From positions 4,030,001 to 4,094,000 of the forward strand of contig JBLDXI010000015.1 of NCBI GenBank assembly GCA_047495785.1: a DNA stretch of 64,000 nt. Reading direction: 5' to 3'. Shown here piece by piece: positions 9,019 to 19,166 of the stretch (positions are counted from its first letter, which is position 1; every line of letters begins with the position of its first letter). Origin of the DNA: Lepidodermella squamata. Taxonomy: Eukaryota; Gastrotricha. The notes under the pieces are model-generated. The model saw only the letters and a list, made by a program, of their open reading frames with translations, was not told the DNA's origin and did no database searches. The translations under genes and the position numbers were made by a program.

Positions 9019-11166
9019 ATGATCACCGTTTCTAATACGGGTGATCTTCTAATGCGTTTCGACGGTGAAGGCGAAATGCCTGATCCACACAGTGTGTCGC
9101 CTACTGCCCCGTCCGCAACGCCGCAGCTTGCTGAGTTCCTGATCCAGGCTGGTCCTCAGCCTAGTACTAGTGTCCCCAAAAAAAATAAAGGTGCAAGCGC
9201 TATGAAGTTAGGCTCGCAGGTTGACTCGACGTCCCTGTTAACAAAGAGCGGGATCGGTTCAAGTTTAGGGGTTTCAAGCGCTTCTCAGTTAGACCCGAGA
9301 GTTGACTCGACGTCCTCTGCGGCTGGGCTCGGTTCAAGCTTTAAGGGGCCCTCTCCCACCTCAGGTGAAACTGTTAAACGGAAGTCTGACAGCTCACCTG
9401 ACAGTAAGGTACGCAAGATAGCTTCAACAGTGAGGCTATCTGCATCTTCCAACGAGGAGTCCGATGCTGTCGTCGAGAACCAGGAGATGGATGCCGAGGA
9501 TCAGGAAGAAGGTCAGCTCGTCGACCCAATCGGTGATCTGAGTAGCAGCGACCCCGATACCGACGGCGACGATGACGAGGATGACGATGAAGACGAAGGT
9601 GAAATGGAGTGGCAAACTGTCAATGACTCGTCCAAGTCCAGGTTCCGTATCGTGATAGTCGACGGAATATCGCCGATTTTCTCGACCATCTACATGTGCC
9701 TGAGAGAGCTGAATCGCGTGGCCCCAGACGTGAAACATGTTCGCGTCTGGGTGTATCCCCGTGGTGCGTTTGGCATGCTCTGCAAGGACTTGGCCAGCGT
9801 CACCGCGGTCCTCAGCAAGGCCAACTGGCCTGAGGACGCCTTTGGTGGGAGAGCCCGACCCCATAGGCCATCCAAGGTAGAAGTGGATGAGGCACCAGGT
9901 GCCAAGGCGGTGTTAGAAGCGCAAGTTCCAAGCGGCGAGCAAGCGGCACGCATGGAAGCTCGAGCCAAGCATTTGGACGAAGACCGGCGTAAAGCCGTGT
10001 GCGTCAACTTCTTCGACGGGGCCTCTGTTGACGACATCCTCGACGGTTGGGAAGACGTCGTAGATCAGGTCTGGCCTATCAAAGGCACTACGACGTGCTT
10101 CGGGGTTCTCTGCAAATCGGTGCGTCTCTGCGAGGAACTCGTGGCCAGAGGGCGCGATTTCCTTGGCCTCCGCATAGCCGCCAGGGTGTGGCGTTCCGAC
10201 CCAGAGGTAGAGATATGTGGCAGGTGTCTCAACATCGGCCATCTCACTGGGAACTGTCGAGCGGCTCTCCGGTGTTCTACCTGTGGGCAAGTAGGCCATG
10301 AAGGCAGTAGTTGCAAACAGCAGGCGAAGAGGTGCGCCAGATGCGATGGCAATCACTCCGGCTTCTACCGAGGTTGCCTTATCGTGAAGAACGAGGCCGA
10401 GCGTCGCCGCAAAGCCGATGAAGCCGAAGCCCGAGCCATTCGTAACCGAAGTACCGGAGATGCCAACCTCCGTAATGGCATGTCGTTTGCAGGAGCAGCC
10501 GGAGGTGGATACGCACAACCACCACCAGTACCACCACCTGTACCACCACCTGTACCACCACCTGTACCGCAACCAGCACCACCACCTGTACCGCAACCAG
10601 GACCACCAGGATTCAATGGAACCCGGCCCTACCAGAGACCGGCGTCTCACAACAACCACCAGAACGAGTCAACGCTAGCACCGGACGAACGAAGCGAGCT
10701 AACCACTCTACGGTTTAGCGTAGCCGCACAGGCGGCTGAAATTGATCGGCTAAACAGTTCTGTTGAGCGGTTGACGGCTGCCCTTGAGAAGTTACTCAAC
10801 CAAGGTCCTTCGATGCCAGCAATAGTACCACAACCGGTCGCACAACCGATTCCGCTCCAGGAAATGGAAGATCGTCTATTTGCAAGGATAATGGATGCGT
10901 TCAGCCGATGCAAGAACGCAGGCGATATGCGGGCCCAAGCATTCCCGCAGCAAGTCATTGCTCGCCCAACCATGTTGCCTTCGTCGAACATGGTTGTCCA
11001 TTCTCCTTCGCACTACAGCGTCGAGGGCCAGAATGCAGTACCTTTTCAATGGGACGCTGGCCAGCTTGGTCAAGCCATGGTGATCCAGCCGCAGTTCAGC
11101 CAACAGCCTACTTTCGTTCAGCGACCATTCTCTGGAGTGCCCCTTCAATACTCCAATAATGCCTAG
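9019..11166 (+). CDS. LINE ORF1: gag-like zinc-knuckle protein (715 aa)
   Basis: Nucleocapsid-like ORF1 of a non-LTR retrotransposon, which binds element RNA. The first ATG in the open frame is at 9019. An acidic run (DGDDDEDDDEDEGE) precedes a central region. Three CCHC-type knuckles follow: CGRCLNIGHLTGNC, CSTCGQVGHEGSSC and CARCDGNHSGFYRGC (C-x2-C-x4-H-x4-C for the first two). A proline-rich stretch then repeats PPPV, encoded by a 12-bp minisatellite around 10520-10600, followed by a leucine-rich coiled coil (about residues 560-600). The stop TAG (11164-11166) overlaps the ORF2 ATG at 11159, so ORF2 is probably made by re-initiation or coupling. GC content is clearly higher than in flanking DNA. 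Confidence 0.85.
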   Translation: MITVSNTGDLLMRFDGEGEMPDPHSVSPTAPSATPQLAEFLIQAGPQPSTSVPKKNKGASAMKLGSQVDSTSLLTKSGIGSSLGVSSASQLDPRVDSTSSAAGLGSSFKGPSPTSGETVKRKSDSSPDSKVRKIASTVRLSASSNEESDAVVENQEMDAEDQEEGQLVDPIGDLSSSDPDTDGDDDEDDDEDEGEMEWQTVNDSSKSRFRIVIVDGISPIFSTIYMCLRELNRVAPDVKHVRVWVYPRGAFGMLCKDLASVTAVLSKANWPEDAFGGRARPHRPSKVEVDEAPGAKAVLEAQVPSGEQAARMEARAKHLDEDRRKAVCVNFFDGASVDDILDGWEDVVDQVWPIKGTTTCFGVLCKSVRLCEELVARGRDFLGLRIAARVWRSDPEVEICGRCLNIGHLTGNCRAALRCSTCGQVGHEGSSCKQQAKRCARCDGNHSGFYRGCLIVKNEAERRRKADEAEARAIRNRSTGDANLRNGMSFAGAAGGGYAQPPPVPPPVPPPVPPPVPQPAPPPVPQPGPPGFNGTRPYQRPASHNNHQNESTLAPDERSELTTLRFSVAAQAAEIDRLNSSVERLTAALEKLLNQGPSMPAIVPQPVAQPIPLQEMEDRLFARIMDAFSRCKNAGDMRAQAFPQQVIARPTMLPSSNMVVHSPSHYSVEGQNAVPFQWDAGQLGQAMVIQPQFSQQPTFVQRPFSGVPLQYSNNA

Positions 11167-14137
11167 TCTTAGTACACTCAGAAAAAGTAGAATCATCGTA
11201 ATCCAGTGGAATTGCCAGGGCATCAAGGCGAAAAGAGCTGAACTTCTCCACATTATAGAGCAATATGGGCCTCATGTCATTCTTTTAAACGAGACTTGGC
11301 TAAAGTTCGGCGAGAAATTCGACCTCCCTGGCTACACTGCTTTCCGCGTAGATAGATTAGGAGCGTACGGGCTAAACTGTGGCGGCGTCGCAATCTTTAT
11401 TAGTCAGTCAAAGCCAATACTAGATTGTGCCGAAGTAAAGTTTGCGCCAGCCTCTAGAGGCGAGTGGCTTGCAGTTGAGCTGCTAGTAGGCGAAGTCAAC
11501 GCCTCAGCGAGACTTACGATTGCCACAGGGTACAATCCTTCACATAGCCCATTAGACACATCTTTCGTTAGAGAGGTCTTGAGTGATCCGTCTACAAACT
11601 CGATCTTCGCTGGCGACTTGAACGCCTGGGCGGAAGAGTTAGGTTGCGCGGACTGGAACGTTCAGCGAACGGGAAGCGGGGGGCTTCTTTCGGAGTACCT
11701 AAAATCCTCCTCTGTGGTTTTGCATAGCTCGCCAACTGCTCCCACGCGGTTCAGGGAAGGTCACGTGTCGCGAGTCTTAGATGTATGGCTCAGTTCACTG
11801 GCTGCTGATAAGTGTTTCAACCGTGCGCCTGCTGTTCTAGATTGCTATCGAAGCGATCATGCCGTCACTATCGCGGGCCTCACACTCGTGCTCCCGGAGC
11901 GGAACTCCTGTTCACCGTTGGCCAATGCCTCGGTGCCGGCAGCCGCTCGGGACGTTCGTTTCGATTTTTTGAACGCCGACTGGCCTGAATACCAGAGAGT
12001 ATGCGCGGAGAAGATAGCGCCAGTCGTTCGCCCAAAAGGCGGGGACTCGGTCAGGGCGCTGGACGTCTTCGCCGCAAGTATCTCCGAGGTAATAATGAGT
12101 AGCGCGAAAACCACGCTAGCTCGTGTGCCGGTGGCTAAATTGCCTAAGGTACGACTCAGCCATGCTGTCAAGCGGGCTATCGAGGCCAGGAATCGGTGTG
12201 ACAAGAAAAATCGAAATGAACGCTCTGCTGCGTCTAAAGCGGCTTTAAATGCTGCGACACGGCAGGTGGCGCGAGAGGTCGCGATAGAGGCGGATAAAAA
12301 ATGTCGGCGGCGGTTGAACCACATAGCACAGCTTTTTCAGGCGCAGCAAGCTGCCCTGGCGTGGCAACACGCACAGCGTATTTTGGGGGAATCGAAAGGC
12401 TCGCAACGCGTGATCCCCACCCTTAACTTAGCGAACGGGACGAAGGTGACGTCAAACCCAGAGAAGGCGAGGGTTTTTGCTGAAAATTGGGCGCCGACGT
12501 TCCAGGCCGCGCCTCGTAGCTCACCGCATCAGGCGGACCAAGAATTTTGGGACTCGATCGACCAAGCATGCGAGGTAGACGAGGAGCTCAATGCCTCTCT
12601 AACAATACCAGATAAATTAGACGTCATGATTTCTAGGAACGCCTTCAACTCCCAGCTTGCCCGGTTGAAGCTTAAAGCTCCCGGGGAAGATGGGATCCTC
12701 AACCCGTTGATTAAGAACGCTCCCCCACCTCTCCTAGAGGCTATCCTTCTCCTGTTTAATTTATCTTTGAACGCCGGCTATCTGCCAGCTGCTTGGAAAA
12801 TTGGAATTGTGGTACCGGTGCCCAAGGCGGGGAAATCGCAACGGTCCCTGGATGGGTATAGGCCAGTTTCCTTAACCAGCTGCATGGCAAAGCTTCTGGA
12901 GGCCGTCGTGGCTGGGTTCATTCTTGAGTTCTGCTTGCGGAACAAGATTTTGACGCCAAGCCAAGTCGGGTTCCAGAAGTGGCTGTCAGTCTTGGATGCC
13001 ATCCTCAGACTTATGCATGACATCACAGACGGATTCGTGCATAAAGATGAGTTGGGCAGACCTGATAAATTAACTACTGTTGTGGCGTTCCTGGACTACA
13101 AGGCAGCTTTCGACTCCATTTGGCACAACGGTTTACGAATGGTCCTTAAAGGCCTTGGCCTACCCGTAGCCGTTGTGCGGTGGATTTCGGACTTCTTACG
13201 CGACAGGCGTATGAAAGTAAGGGTAGGAGACAGTTTCAGTGAAGACGTCGAGGTAGCTTGCGGAGTCCCTCAGGGATCTCCTTTATCCCCGATACTCTTC
13301 ATCATCTACACTTCTTCGTCCCTCCCAGCGGAGGTCGACAAGGACGACGCGGTAAAAAGAACTGCCGCGGCGGCATACGCCGACGACCAGGCTGTGTGGG
13401 CTACAGGGCGACCGGCCCCACTCGTCACTGCTCGTGTCCAAGCGGCACTTCGGGTCACAGAACGCTGGTCTCAGCGCTGGAGACTTGACCTGAACCCGAG
13501 GAAGTGCGAGTGGGTCGCATTCGGCGCCAACGTCAACCTCACAGCTGGTCAACTCCAGTTGGGAGGCATCTGCCTGCCTAGAGTGCAACAGTTCAAGTAC
13601 CTAGGTGTTTGGCTGTCCAAGCACTTGTGCTGGACGCCGCACTTAGAGCACGTCAGCGCACGAGCCCTTCCTCGTATTTTCGCCCTTTTTCGTGGCAGGG
13701 TAAAGACTCACCCCACCTTGGGTCTCCTGTTCTACAAGAGCGTCATCCGGCCGCTGTTGGAATTCGGTGCCCCGGCGTTCGCCAACTCGAAGCCACAGTT
13801 CATCGAAAAACTGGCGGTCTTAGAACGGCGGGCCCTTAAGATCATCTTGGGTCTCCCACGCCGGTGCCCGAATGAGATCTATCAGCGGCGGTTGAAGGCC
13901 ACTTTTCGGGAGTTCCAGCTGATCGAAGAACGTTTGTCCACCCTATCGTTCAACTGCTTCAACAGGGCGCTTGAAGCAGGTAGCGTGCTAGGCGAAATAG
14001 TTCGTCAGAGTCGCGATAGGCCCGTGCCGGAGAGTAAATCCCCAGTGCGTTTCTTTCTTGACCATCTATTGGGAGCTGGGCCTCTACCTTCGGTTCGATC
14101 GTCCTTTGATCGACTTCCAGCGATCCTAGCAGTTTAG
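11159..14137 (+). CDS. LINE ORF2: APE-type endonuclease and reverse transcriptase (992 aa)
   Basis: Residues about 1-235 are an apurinic-like endonuclease (IQWNCQGIKAKRAEL, then LNETWL, and a C-terminal SDHA motif) that nicks target DNA. Residues about 480-790 are reverse transcriptase: KAPGEDGI, then YRPVSLTSC, FLDYKAAFDSIWH, GVPQGSPLSP, and the catalytic YADD at 740-743. A C-terminal domain follows with KYLGVWLSK. No RNase H domain is evident. The combination of a three-knuckle ORF1, an APE endonuclease and YADD fits the Jockey/I/R1 group. The ORF is uninterrupted, so the element may be recently active. The frame is +1 relative to ORF1. Confidence 0.88.
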   Translation: MPSLSTLRKSRIIVIQWNCQGIKAKRAELLHIIEQYGPHVILLNETWLKFGEKFDLPGYTAFRVDRLGAYGLNCGGVAIFISQSKPILDCAEVKFAPASRGEWLAVELLVGEVNASARLTIATGYNPSHSPLDTSFVREVLSDPSTNSIFAGDLNAWAEELGCADWNVQRTGSGGLLSEYLKSSSVVLHSSPTAPTRFREGHVSRVLDVWLSSLAADKCFNRAPAVLDCYRSDHAVTIAGLTLVLPERNSCSPLANASVPAAARDVRFDFLNADWPEYQRVCAEKIAPVVRPKGGDSVRALDVFAASISEVIMSSAKTTLARVPVAKLPKVRLSHAVKRAIEARNRCDKKNRNERSAASKAALNAATRQVAREVAIEADKKCRRRLNHIAQLFQAQQAALAWQHAQRILGESKGSQRVIPTLNLANGTKVTSNPEKARVFAENWAPTFQAAPRSSPHQADQEFWDSIDQACEVDEELNASLTIPDKLDVMISRNAFNSQLARLKLKAPGEDGILNPLIKNAPPPLLEAILLLFNLSLNAGYLPAAWKIGIVVPVPKAGKSQRSLDGYRPVSLTSCMAKLLEAVVAGFILEFCLRNKILTPSQVGFQKWLSVLDAILRLMHDITDGFVHKDELGRPDKLTTVVAFLDYKAAFDSIWHNGLRMVLKGLGLPVAVVRWISDFLRDRRMKVRVGDSFSEDVEVACGVPQGSPLSPILFIIYTSSSLPAEVDKDDAVKRTAAAAYADDQAVWATGRPAPLVTARVQAALRVTERWSQRWRLDLNPRKCEWVAFGANVNLTAGQLQLGGICLPRVQQFKYLGVWLSKHLCWTPHLEHVSARALPRIFALFRGRVKTHPTLGLLFYKSVIRPLLEFGAPAFANSKPQFIEKLAVLERRALKIILGLPRRCPNEIYQRRLKATFREFQLIEERLSTLSFNCFNRALEAGSVLGEIVRQSRDRPVPESKSPVRFFLDHLLGAGPLPSVRSSFDRLPAILAV

Positions 14138-15394
14138 GCTGTTGTCGGGTGTTAGAGGCGGAAAGCCAGCGGCGGGTGGCGGTCCATGGAAGCAACGACC
14201 CGAGCGCAGCTTGTCGCGGGGAGGGCAGGTTCGTTGCGGGTGGCGATGAGAGCATCGCTCCCTGCGCGGCCGGACCTTTCCGGTTCCTGACTAGTGGCGG
14301 ATAGATGCTATCCGTGCGCTGTAGGTTCCCTCTCAGTTCCTCTCTTCTATCTTATTTCTTTCTCTAGTCCCCTAGGTCTTTTCAAATTATCTTTTCAAAA
14401 TCTCTATGTATGTGAAAGGCAATCGGTTCGGGTCCGGTTAAATCGTATTTTGTTATGTGCCGCAAGAGGCCCCGGTTCGAGTCCGGCTATGTTTTCTGTT
14501 TTCTTGTCCTAGATCTTAGACTTTTTAAAATTGAATTGTAATGCCGAGGCATGGTCCTTAAGGCATGTTCTTAGTTTGCGGATCGTCGATCCTGGTAGCA
14601 GTTGGGCCTCGGGTGGCGGCACGCACCAAACGGCGGCCCGAGGCGATGAGTGGTTGGTTCCTTTTGGTGGCTGATGGACTATCTGTAGATTTTCGTCGAT
14701 GCAGGCAGCGGTTGGGCCTCGGGTGGCGGCACGCGCAAAGCGGCGGCCCGAGGCGTTGGCTTGGAAGTATTCCCGTATTAACATTATAATGAACACTGTA
14801 TATTTATAGTTATTTGTCATTCTGTCGACCTCGCTTAATACGCGGAGCCGTAGCTGTGCATATTCAATTTGCTAACACTGAGGGGCCACTAACAGCCCGG
14901 TAATCTCCTATTTAGCCTGCGGGCTGAGGAATTGTTTTTCTAATTTACCTAATAAACCAACACTTCATTAGCAATAAGTCCTTCTTTTTCTAACAAGTGA
15001 CTACCAAGTGCCATCAAGAGACCCTGCCATGTTTAGGTAGTTGCCGTGCCCGGTGGCATACCATACTACCGAGCCGGCACTACCTGGTCTAGGTTGGGCG
15101 GATTTTGATCAACCAGCTATTCAAAAAAGTACAATATAAAAATAAAACTGGAAAGGGCTGCTATTTTTCTAAACATTTTGAAATTATACTAAATTTGCTG
15201 ATCAGGGGTGCTAAAAGTGATTATTATCAGCAAATATTGGAACCGAAATGACCCCTCATCAGGGTGAGCTGATTAGGGTTCATTTCAATATAACCCCTGA
15301 TCAGGGTGCATATTACCCCCTGATCAGCTATAGTAATGACTAGGAGCTATGACCCCTGATCAGCCCCCTTATCAGAGGTTATTTTTTTCTAGTG
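14138..15394 (+). repeat. LINE 3' untranslated region and right arm of the host element
   Basis: After the ORF2 stop there are two near-identical copies, about 14598-14650 and 14706-14760, of a block with the core TTGGGCCTCGGGTGGCGGCA and its partial complement GGCGGCCCGAGGC; each could fold into a hairpin. The GGTTCGAGTCC at 14474-14484 matches the RNA polymerase III B-box consensus. An AATAAA occurs near 14950. From about 15190 to 15394 the CCCCTGATCAGGGG-type palindromes and the inverted terminus of the surrounding element appear. No further ORF of note. Confidence 0.5.
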
Positions 15395-15904
15395 CACTGT
15401 ATATGGTTATTTTTCGAATTGTCATCTGAGGTTTGTGGTTTGTGGTCACCTTGTTATTTCGACCGACGCAGTGTTGATGACATCTTGGAAAATTTCGTCA
15501 CGTGGTTGAAATCGAGCGGGTAAACTGGTATTATTTAAGGAATTCTTCCCGGTGTTGAGGGCAGAACCGAGAATTCTGCCCGCTGAAAATGCCCGAGGGC
15601 GTAGCGGAGCGCAGCGAAGCGAAGCCCGAGGGTATTTTCAAGGGCTGAATTCGAGGTTTTGCCCGAGACACAAGGGAAGAGTTCCTGTTCCTTCCCAGTT
15701 GGTTATTTTCGTTAATCCGACACTCGGACGAGTGAAAATGGGGAATGGTGTATAGTGCGTATGAAAGATGACCGTTGTTAATAACGATAATAAGAAATCC
15801 AGCTTAAAATTTGTAGCAAATTTTTTTTTTGAATTTTTTTTGTTCGTTGTTCATTTCCTTGTTTTATTATCAATTGAATATTGCGAATTTCCGTCGAATT
15901 TTCA
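15395..15904 (+). other. Upstream region of recombinase gene with inverted motifs
   Basis: GGGCAGAA (15559-15566) and TTCTGCCCGCT (15574-15584) form a small hairpin; the same word occurs three times on the other side of the gene (17574-17611). CCCAGTTGGTTATTTT at 15694-15709 has an inverted copy at about 17633-17648. A GCCCGAGGG-flanked imperfect palindrome lies at 15590-15640. These suggest that the recombinase gene sits in a mobile unit, though the order of motifs is not a simple terminal inverted repeat. Confidence 0.4.
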
Positions 15905-17366
15905 ATGGAGATCACTTTTGATATTGGCGACCTGGGCCTCGGTGCTCTCGCTGACGGCTCCGTGGAAGTGAAACAGCGCGAAGAATCCGATCCAATTCGA
16001 CTTCTCGAACGAGAACTTGATGCTGATATCGAAGAAGAAGAATCCGATGAAGAGGGTGATACGTCGGAGTTCATTCAAGAAGTCGAAAATTTCGTGGCTG
16101 GTTTTGAAGCAAACGGCACAGCTCAGAAAACCAAGCAGCACTGGAGCCGATTTGTCGCATTTGTCGAGCAGCGATTCCACATTTCGGAGCAACTATTAGT
16201 TGAACTTACGGTCAAGGATATGGATCTCTATGTCGCTCTTTTTCTCAAGCAGTTGACGAAGACTGATGGTAGCGCGATGGAGCCGACAACGATTCGAGGC
16301 ATTTATTCCTCCATCATTCGCCATCTCCGCGATGTGACGAAGAACGAAATCAACTTCACCATGGCGAGAGTCGATTTCTTCTATAGCATGAAAATGCTGA
16401 AATCCAAGTTTGTCGAATCTAAGCGTGCTGGAAAGGGAAATAAAGCCCGAGCATCTGAATGCCTAGAACGAGAAGATATTGATAAAATGCGTGAGGCGAA
16501 AACGCTGACTGATGACACGCCAATCGGTTTGATCACGATGCTGTGGCTGGTTTTCACCGTGTATTTCGGTCTTCGTGGCCGTGATGAACATCTACAAATG
16601 AAGTAGGTTGTTGGATTGCCATTGAAAAATTGTTAAATTGGCCGTTTTCAGGTTTGGTGATGTCCAGCTAAAAACCGAATCTGGAGGTCGCAGGTATCTC
16701 GAATTCAACGAGCGACAGACTAAAACCAGGAATGGCGAATCAACCCACTCAAAACTGGCACCACGAGCATACGAGAACGGTGGCTTTTTCTGCCCGGTTC
16801 GATTGTTCCTTATTTTTTGTGCAAAACGACCGGGAAAGTTTTCGCGCCCGAGTGACCCAATGTATGTTGGTTGCCTGACCCGATTTCGACCCGACGGCCT
16901 CTTCTACAAATGCCAACATTTGGGCAAGAACCCCCTTGGATCGCTCCTCAAGGACGCCGCTGTCGGTGCTGGTATTACCAAACGAATCACGAACCACTCG
17001 GCTCGAAAGTTTCTCGTCTCAACCCTCTCTGAACTCGGTGTCGATTCTCGAAAGATCATCCAGATTACTGGTCATGCATCGGTCGATTCTCTGAACAGTT
17101 ACCACAAACTCAACACCTCTGAACGACGAAGTATCAGCGACAAACTGGCTGTCGGTTTCGGTGATGGACAATCAGCTGCAGTTTCGGGTGTGTCTGCACA
17201 AGAGATCAAGCCAACCGAAGGATTGGTGGTGGCCGAGTCGCATTTCTCGCAAACGCTGCTGCTTCGAAACGTCGAAAATGACCCGCGCGATGAGCCACCC
17301 GTAAAGCAAGCTAAACCCATGCCGATCTTCAATTTCTCGAATTGCTCCGTCGTTATTAACAATTAA
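15905..17366 (+). CDS. Crypton-like tyrosine recombinase (DUF3504-type), 470 aa, two exons
   Basis: Exons 15905-16602 and 16652-17366 join in frame across a 49-bp intron (donor GTAGGT, acceptor TTTTCAG). The product resembles tyrosine (site-specific) recombinases of the Crypton and Crypton-derived DUF3504 class. The N-terminal half begins with an acidic region (about 30-55) and then a core-binding-like helical region. The C-terminal half holds the catalytic set: Arg in GLRGRDEH, His-x-x-Arg in TNHSARKFL, then His and Tyr nine residues apart in TGHASVDSLNSYH. All expected residues are present, so enzymatic activity is possible. The ATG at 15905 is the first Met in frame. An AATAAA follows at about 17403. 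Domesticated host genes of this class exist, but inverted motifs on both sides favour a mobile unit. Confidence 0.75.
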
Positions 17367-17689
17367 TCCGGCCCAAACACTTGTTTTAAAGTTTAAACAT
17401 TCTAATAAAGGTTATTCACTTGTTCACTCGTTTGGTCAGAGTCTGAAGGTTGTAGTAAAGGGACTGGGAACGGAAATTGAAGTTGTGCAACATTATTTCA
17501 GGTGAGAGGTTTTCCCGAATTTTCGAGAGCATCAATTGATTTTCGAAAATAAAAAATCCACCCTAATCGTTTGAGCGGGCAGAAACAGCGGGCAGAAACA
17601 TCGGGCAGAATCACTTTTTCCGTCTAGGCAAAAAATAACCAACTGGGCAGGAACATCGAGTTTTCGCTCGATATAGTCAACAGTCAACA
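17367..17689. repeat. Recombinase 3' flank with GGGCAGAA direct repeats
   Basis: Three spaced copies of CGGGCAGAA at 17574-17611 are followed by AAATAACCAACTGGGCAGG (17633-17651), the inverted partner of the motif at 15694-15709. No gene. Confidence 0.45.
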
Positions 17690-18235
17690 AGAAAGGGCAC
17701 AAGAATCGCGAGAGACGGTCGCGAGGAGAAATTAGCGTCAATGTAGTCCTTCACCGCCCCGAAAAGCCTTTCCACCAAATTCGTCGTATTTATGAACAGA
17801 AGAGGAAGATACAACAGTGGTACAAGGCCCACATTTTCTCGCAATCCAACCAACAGCGTTTAAAATAGGCGCGAAGCGGTTGGATTTTCTTACCAATTTT
17901 TACCGTGACTTCTTCTCCCACTAACAAATTCCAATTATCAATTGCAGCTTTGAACGCCGCCTCGCTCCACGAGTTTATCATGCACTTGAGAGCCGCAGAC
18001 AACTGTCATTATTCAGGTATTTTATGTTTTATGACATGAAACACGCACAAAAAGATTAGGGTTCAGCTTGATGAGAAGGTCGATTTGCTCACAATCTTTA
18101 TCGACGAAAATGGTAATTGGGTTGGAAAATTTGCGCGAAAGATTTCAGCATTGCCTCAACGTTTTCACCACGTTCATCACTCAGCAATTTCAAAGTTTCG
18201 TCGAGAAGCTGATTTGTTTTTTCATCGGATTTCCT
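17690..18235 (-). pseudogene. Degraded MULE-like transposase fragment
   Basis: On the reverse strand, in several frames, there are pieces typical of Mutator-like transposases: ITIFVDKDCEQIDLLIKLNP (a conserved Asp strand), then VRVSCHK (C-x-H), then MINSWSEAAFKAAIDNW, and finally INTTNLVERLFGAVKDYI, which resembles the TNN-x-E stretch after the DDE core. Stops and frame changes separate the pieces. Recognition is by motif only; the superfamily call is tentative. Confidence 0.4.
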
Positions 18236-18663
18236 GTGAAATAATTAGGTAGGTTTTATTCGCTAAATTTTCCAGAATTTCTTCAATTTTTCAAACAATT
18301 TCAATACTTTTACAATATTTTTTCCGAACATTCTGGGCGAAATAAATGAACGTATGCGGGCAGTGCGGGCGCGGGTAAGCCGGGTCGAATAAAAAAACAC
18401 CCTTGGGATTGCATAGCGGACGATGACGGACTAATAAAGCGGCGTTTGGGCCGTGCCGCGATTTGTTGCAGTATGATTCATATTCGCTTTTTGTGTAATG
18501 CAAACGCGTGCCGAGTGTTTATTGCTGACGGCTCGGTCAAAAGTGCTTTTTTGAGTCGCGTTTTCCCGGTATACGCTGATCAGCGGCGCAAAGAACGTTG
18601 AAATTTCTTGATTTTTAGCCTATTAGTTATTCAATTTTTATATCATCTGCTTTTCGTGTTATC
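18236..18663 (+). repeat. Second copy of the leader block of the 1901 gene
   Basis: From about 18420 to the ATG at 18664 the sequence repeats 1665-1900 with few differences, including ATTCGCTTTTTGTGTAA and GCGTGCCGAGTGTTT. It is the 5' flank of the pseudogene that follows. 18236-18419 has no recognised content. Confidence 0.65.
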
Positions 18664-19166
18664 ATGGCTGATCAAGCTGTTATCGAGACGTTAATTTACC
18701 TTCCCGAAAGCCCTAACCGCCCGTTGAAAAGCGACTCGACTCGAGCGTTTTGTTTGACAATGGAAATATCGCTGCAACTGCTGAAAAATTTACCTGCCCG
18801 ATTTTTGCCTATCAAATGTGTACTGATTGCCGTCGTCGTTGGCATTTTGGCTACTCGTGCGATGGGAAAGCTGATTGGCTTGAAGAAGATCGAGCCACAG
18901 CCAGCCAGTTGTTGACAACGATCGTTGAGCTTCGAAGCTCAGTTCCGTCAGTTTTACGCTGTCAAGCAGCTTCAAACTTGTCCGAAATGCGGTCAAAAAA
19001 CGTCGAAAAACGTCGAAAATGCGTCGAAAAAACGGACGGCTGCAACCACATGCACTGGCGATGCGGCTGGGATTTCTGCTACCTTCAGCCGTTTCAGTTC
19101 AGCCGTAACGGCTATTCGAAACACGCGCGCCAAGGTCCCGACGCTTCTGCCACTTCGCTTTGTTAT
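18664..19166 (+). pseudogene. Deleted copy of the 1901-3351 RBR gene
   Basis: It starts with an intact ATG and about 39 codons nearly identical to the gene at 1901 (MADQAVIETLIYLPESPNRP). It then jumps at about 18790 straight into the middle of the IBR (TGCCCGATTTTTGCCTATCA, equivalent to 2990). RING1 and most of the N-terminal domain are gone. The remaining Rcat region has frame changes and an added GTCGAAAAA repeat at about 19002-19030. The deletion junction is sharp, so this is a non-functional duplicate. Confidence 0.75.

Larger units (their letters stand above)
8257..15394. mobile_element. CACTAG-ended inverted-repeat element containing a nested LINE
   Basis: The left end CACTAGAAAAAATTAACC (8257) is mirrored by the right end, whose reverse complement reads CACTAGAAAAAAATAACC (15394). 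Both ends carry several copies of the palindrome-like CCCCTGATCAGGGG within about 150-200 bp. This is the layout of a CACTA-like or MITE-like DNA transposon with subterminal repeats. The interior is occupied by a two-ORF LINE (about 8420 to about 15000), so the structure is nested or composite. I see no clear target-site duplication and no DNA transposase. The superfamily is inferred from the termini only. Confidence 0.55.

Noticed and set aside
9913-10659. 248-codon minus-strand ORF opposite LINE ORF1
   Set aside because: Shadow of the GC-rich coding strand; contains Trp/Tyr repeats that are just the complement of the PPPV minisatellite.
11857-12324. 155-codon minus-strand ORF within LINE ORF2
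   Set aside because: Antisense shadow of the endonuclease-RT linker, no domain.
14401-14490. Functional tRNA gene in the LINE 3' region
   Set aside because: Only a B-box-like word is present; no acceptor or anticodon stem pairs were found.
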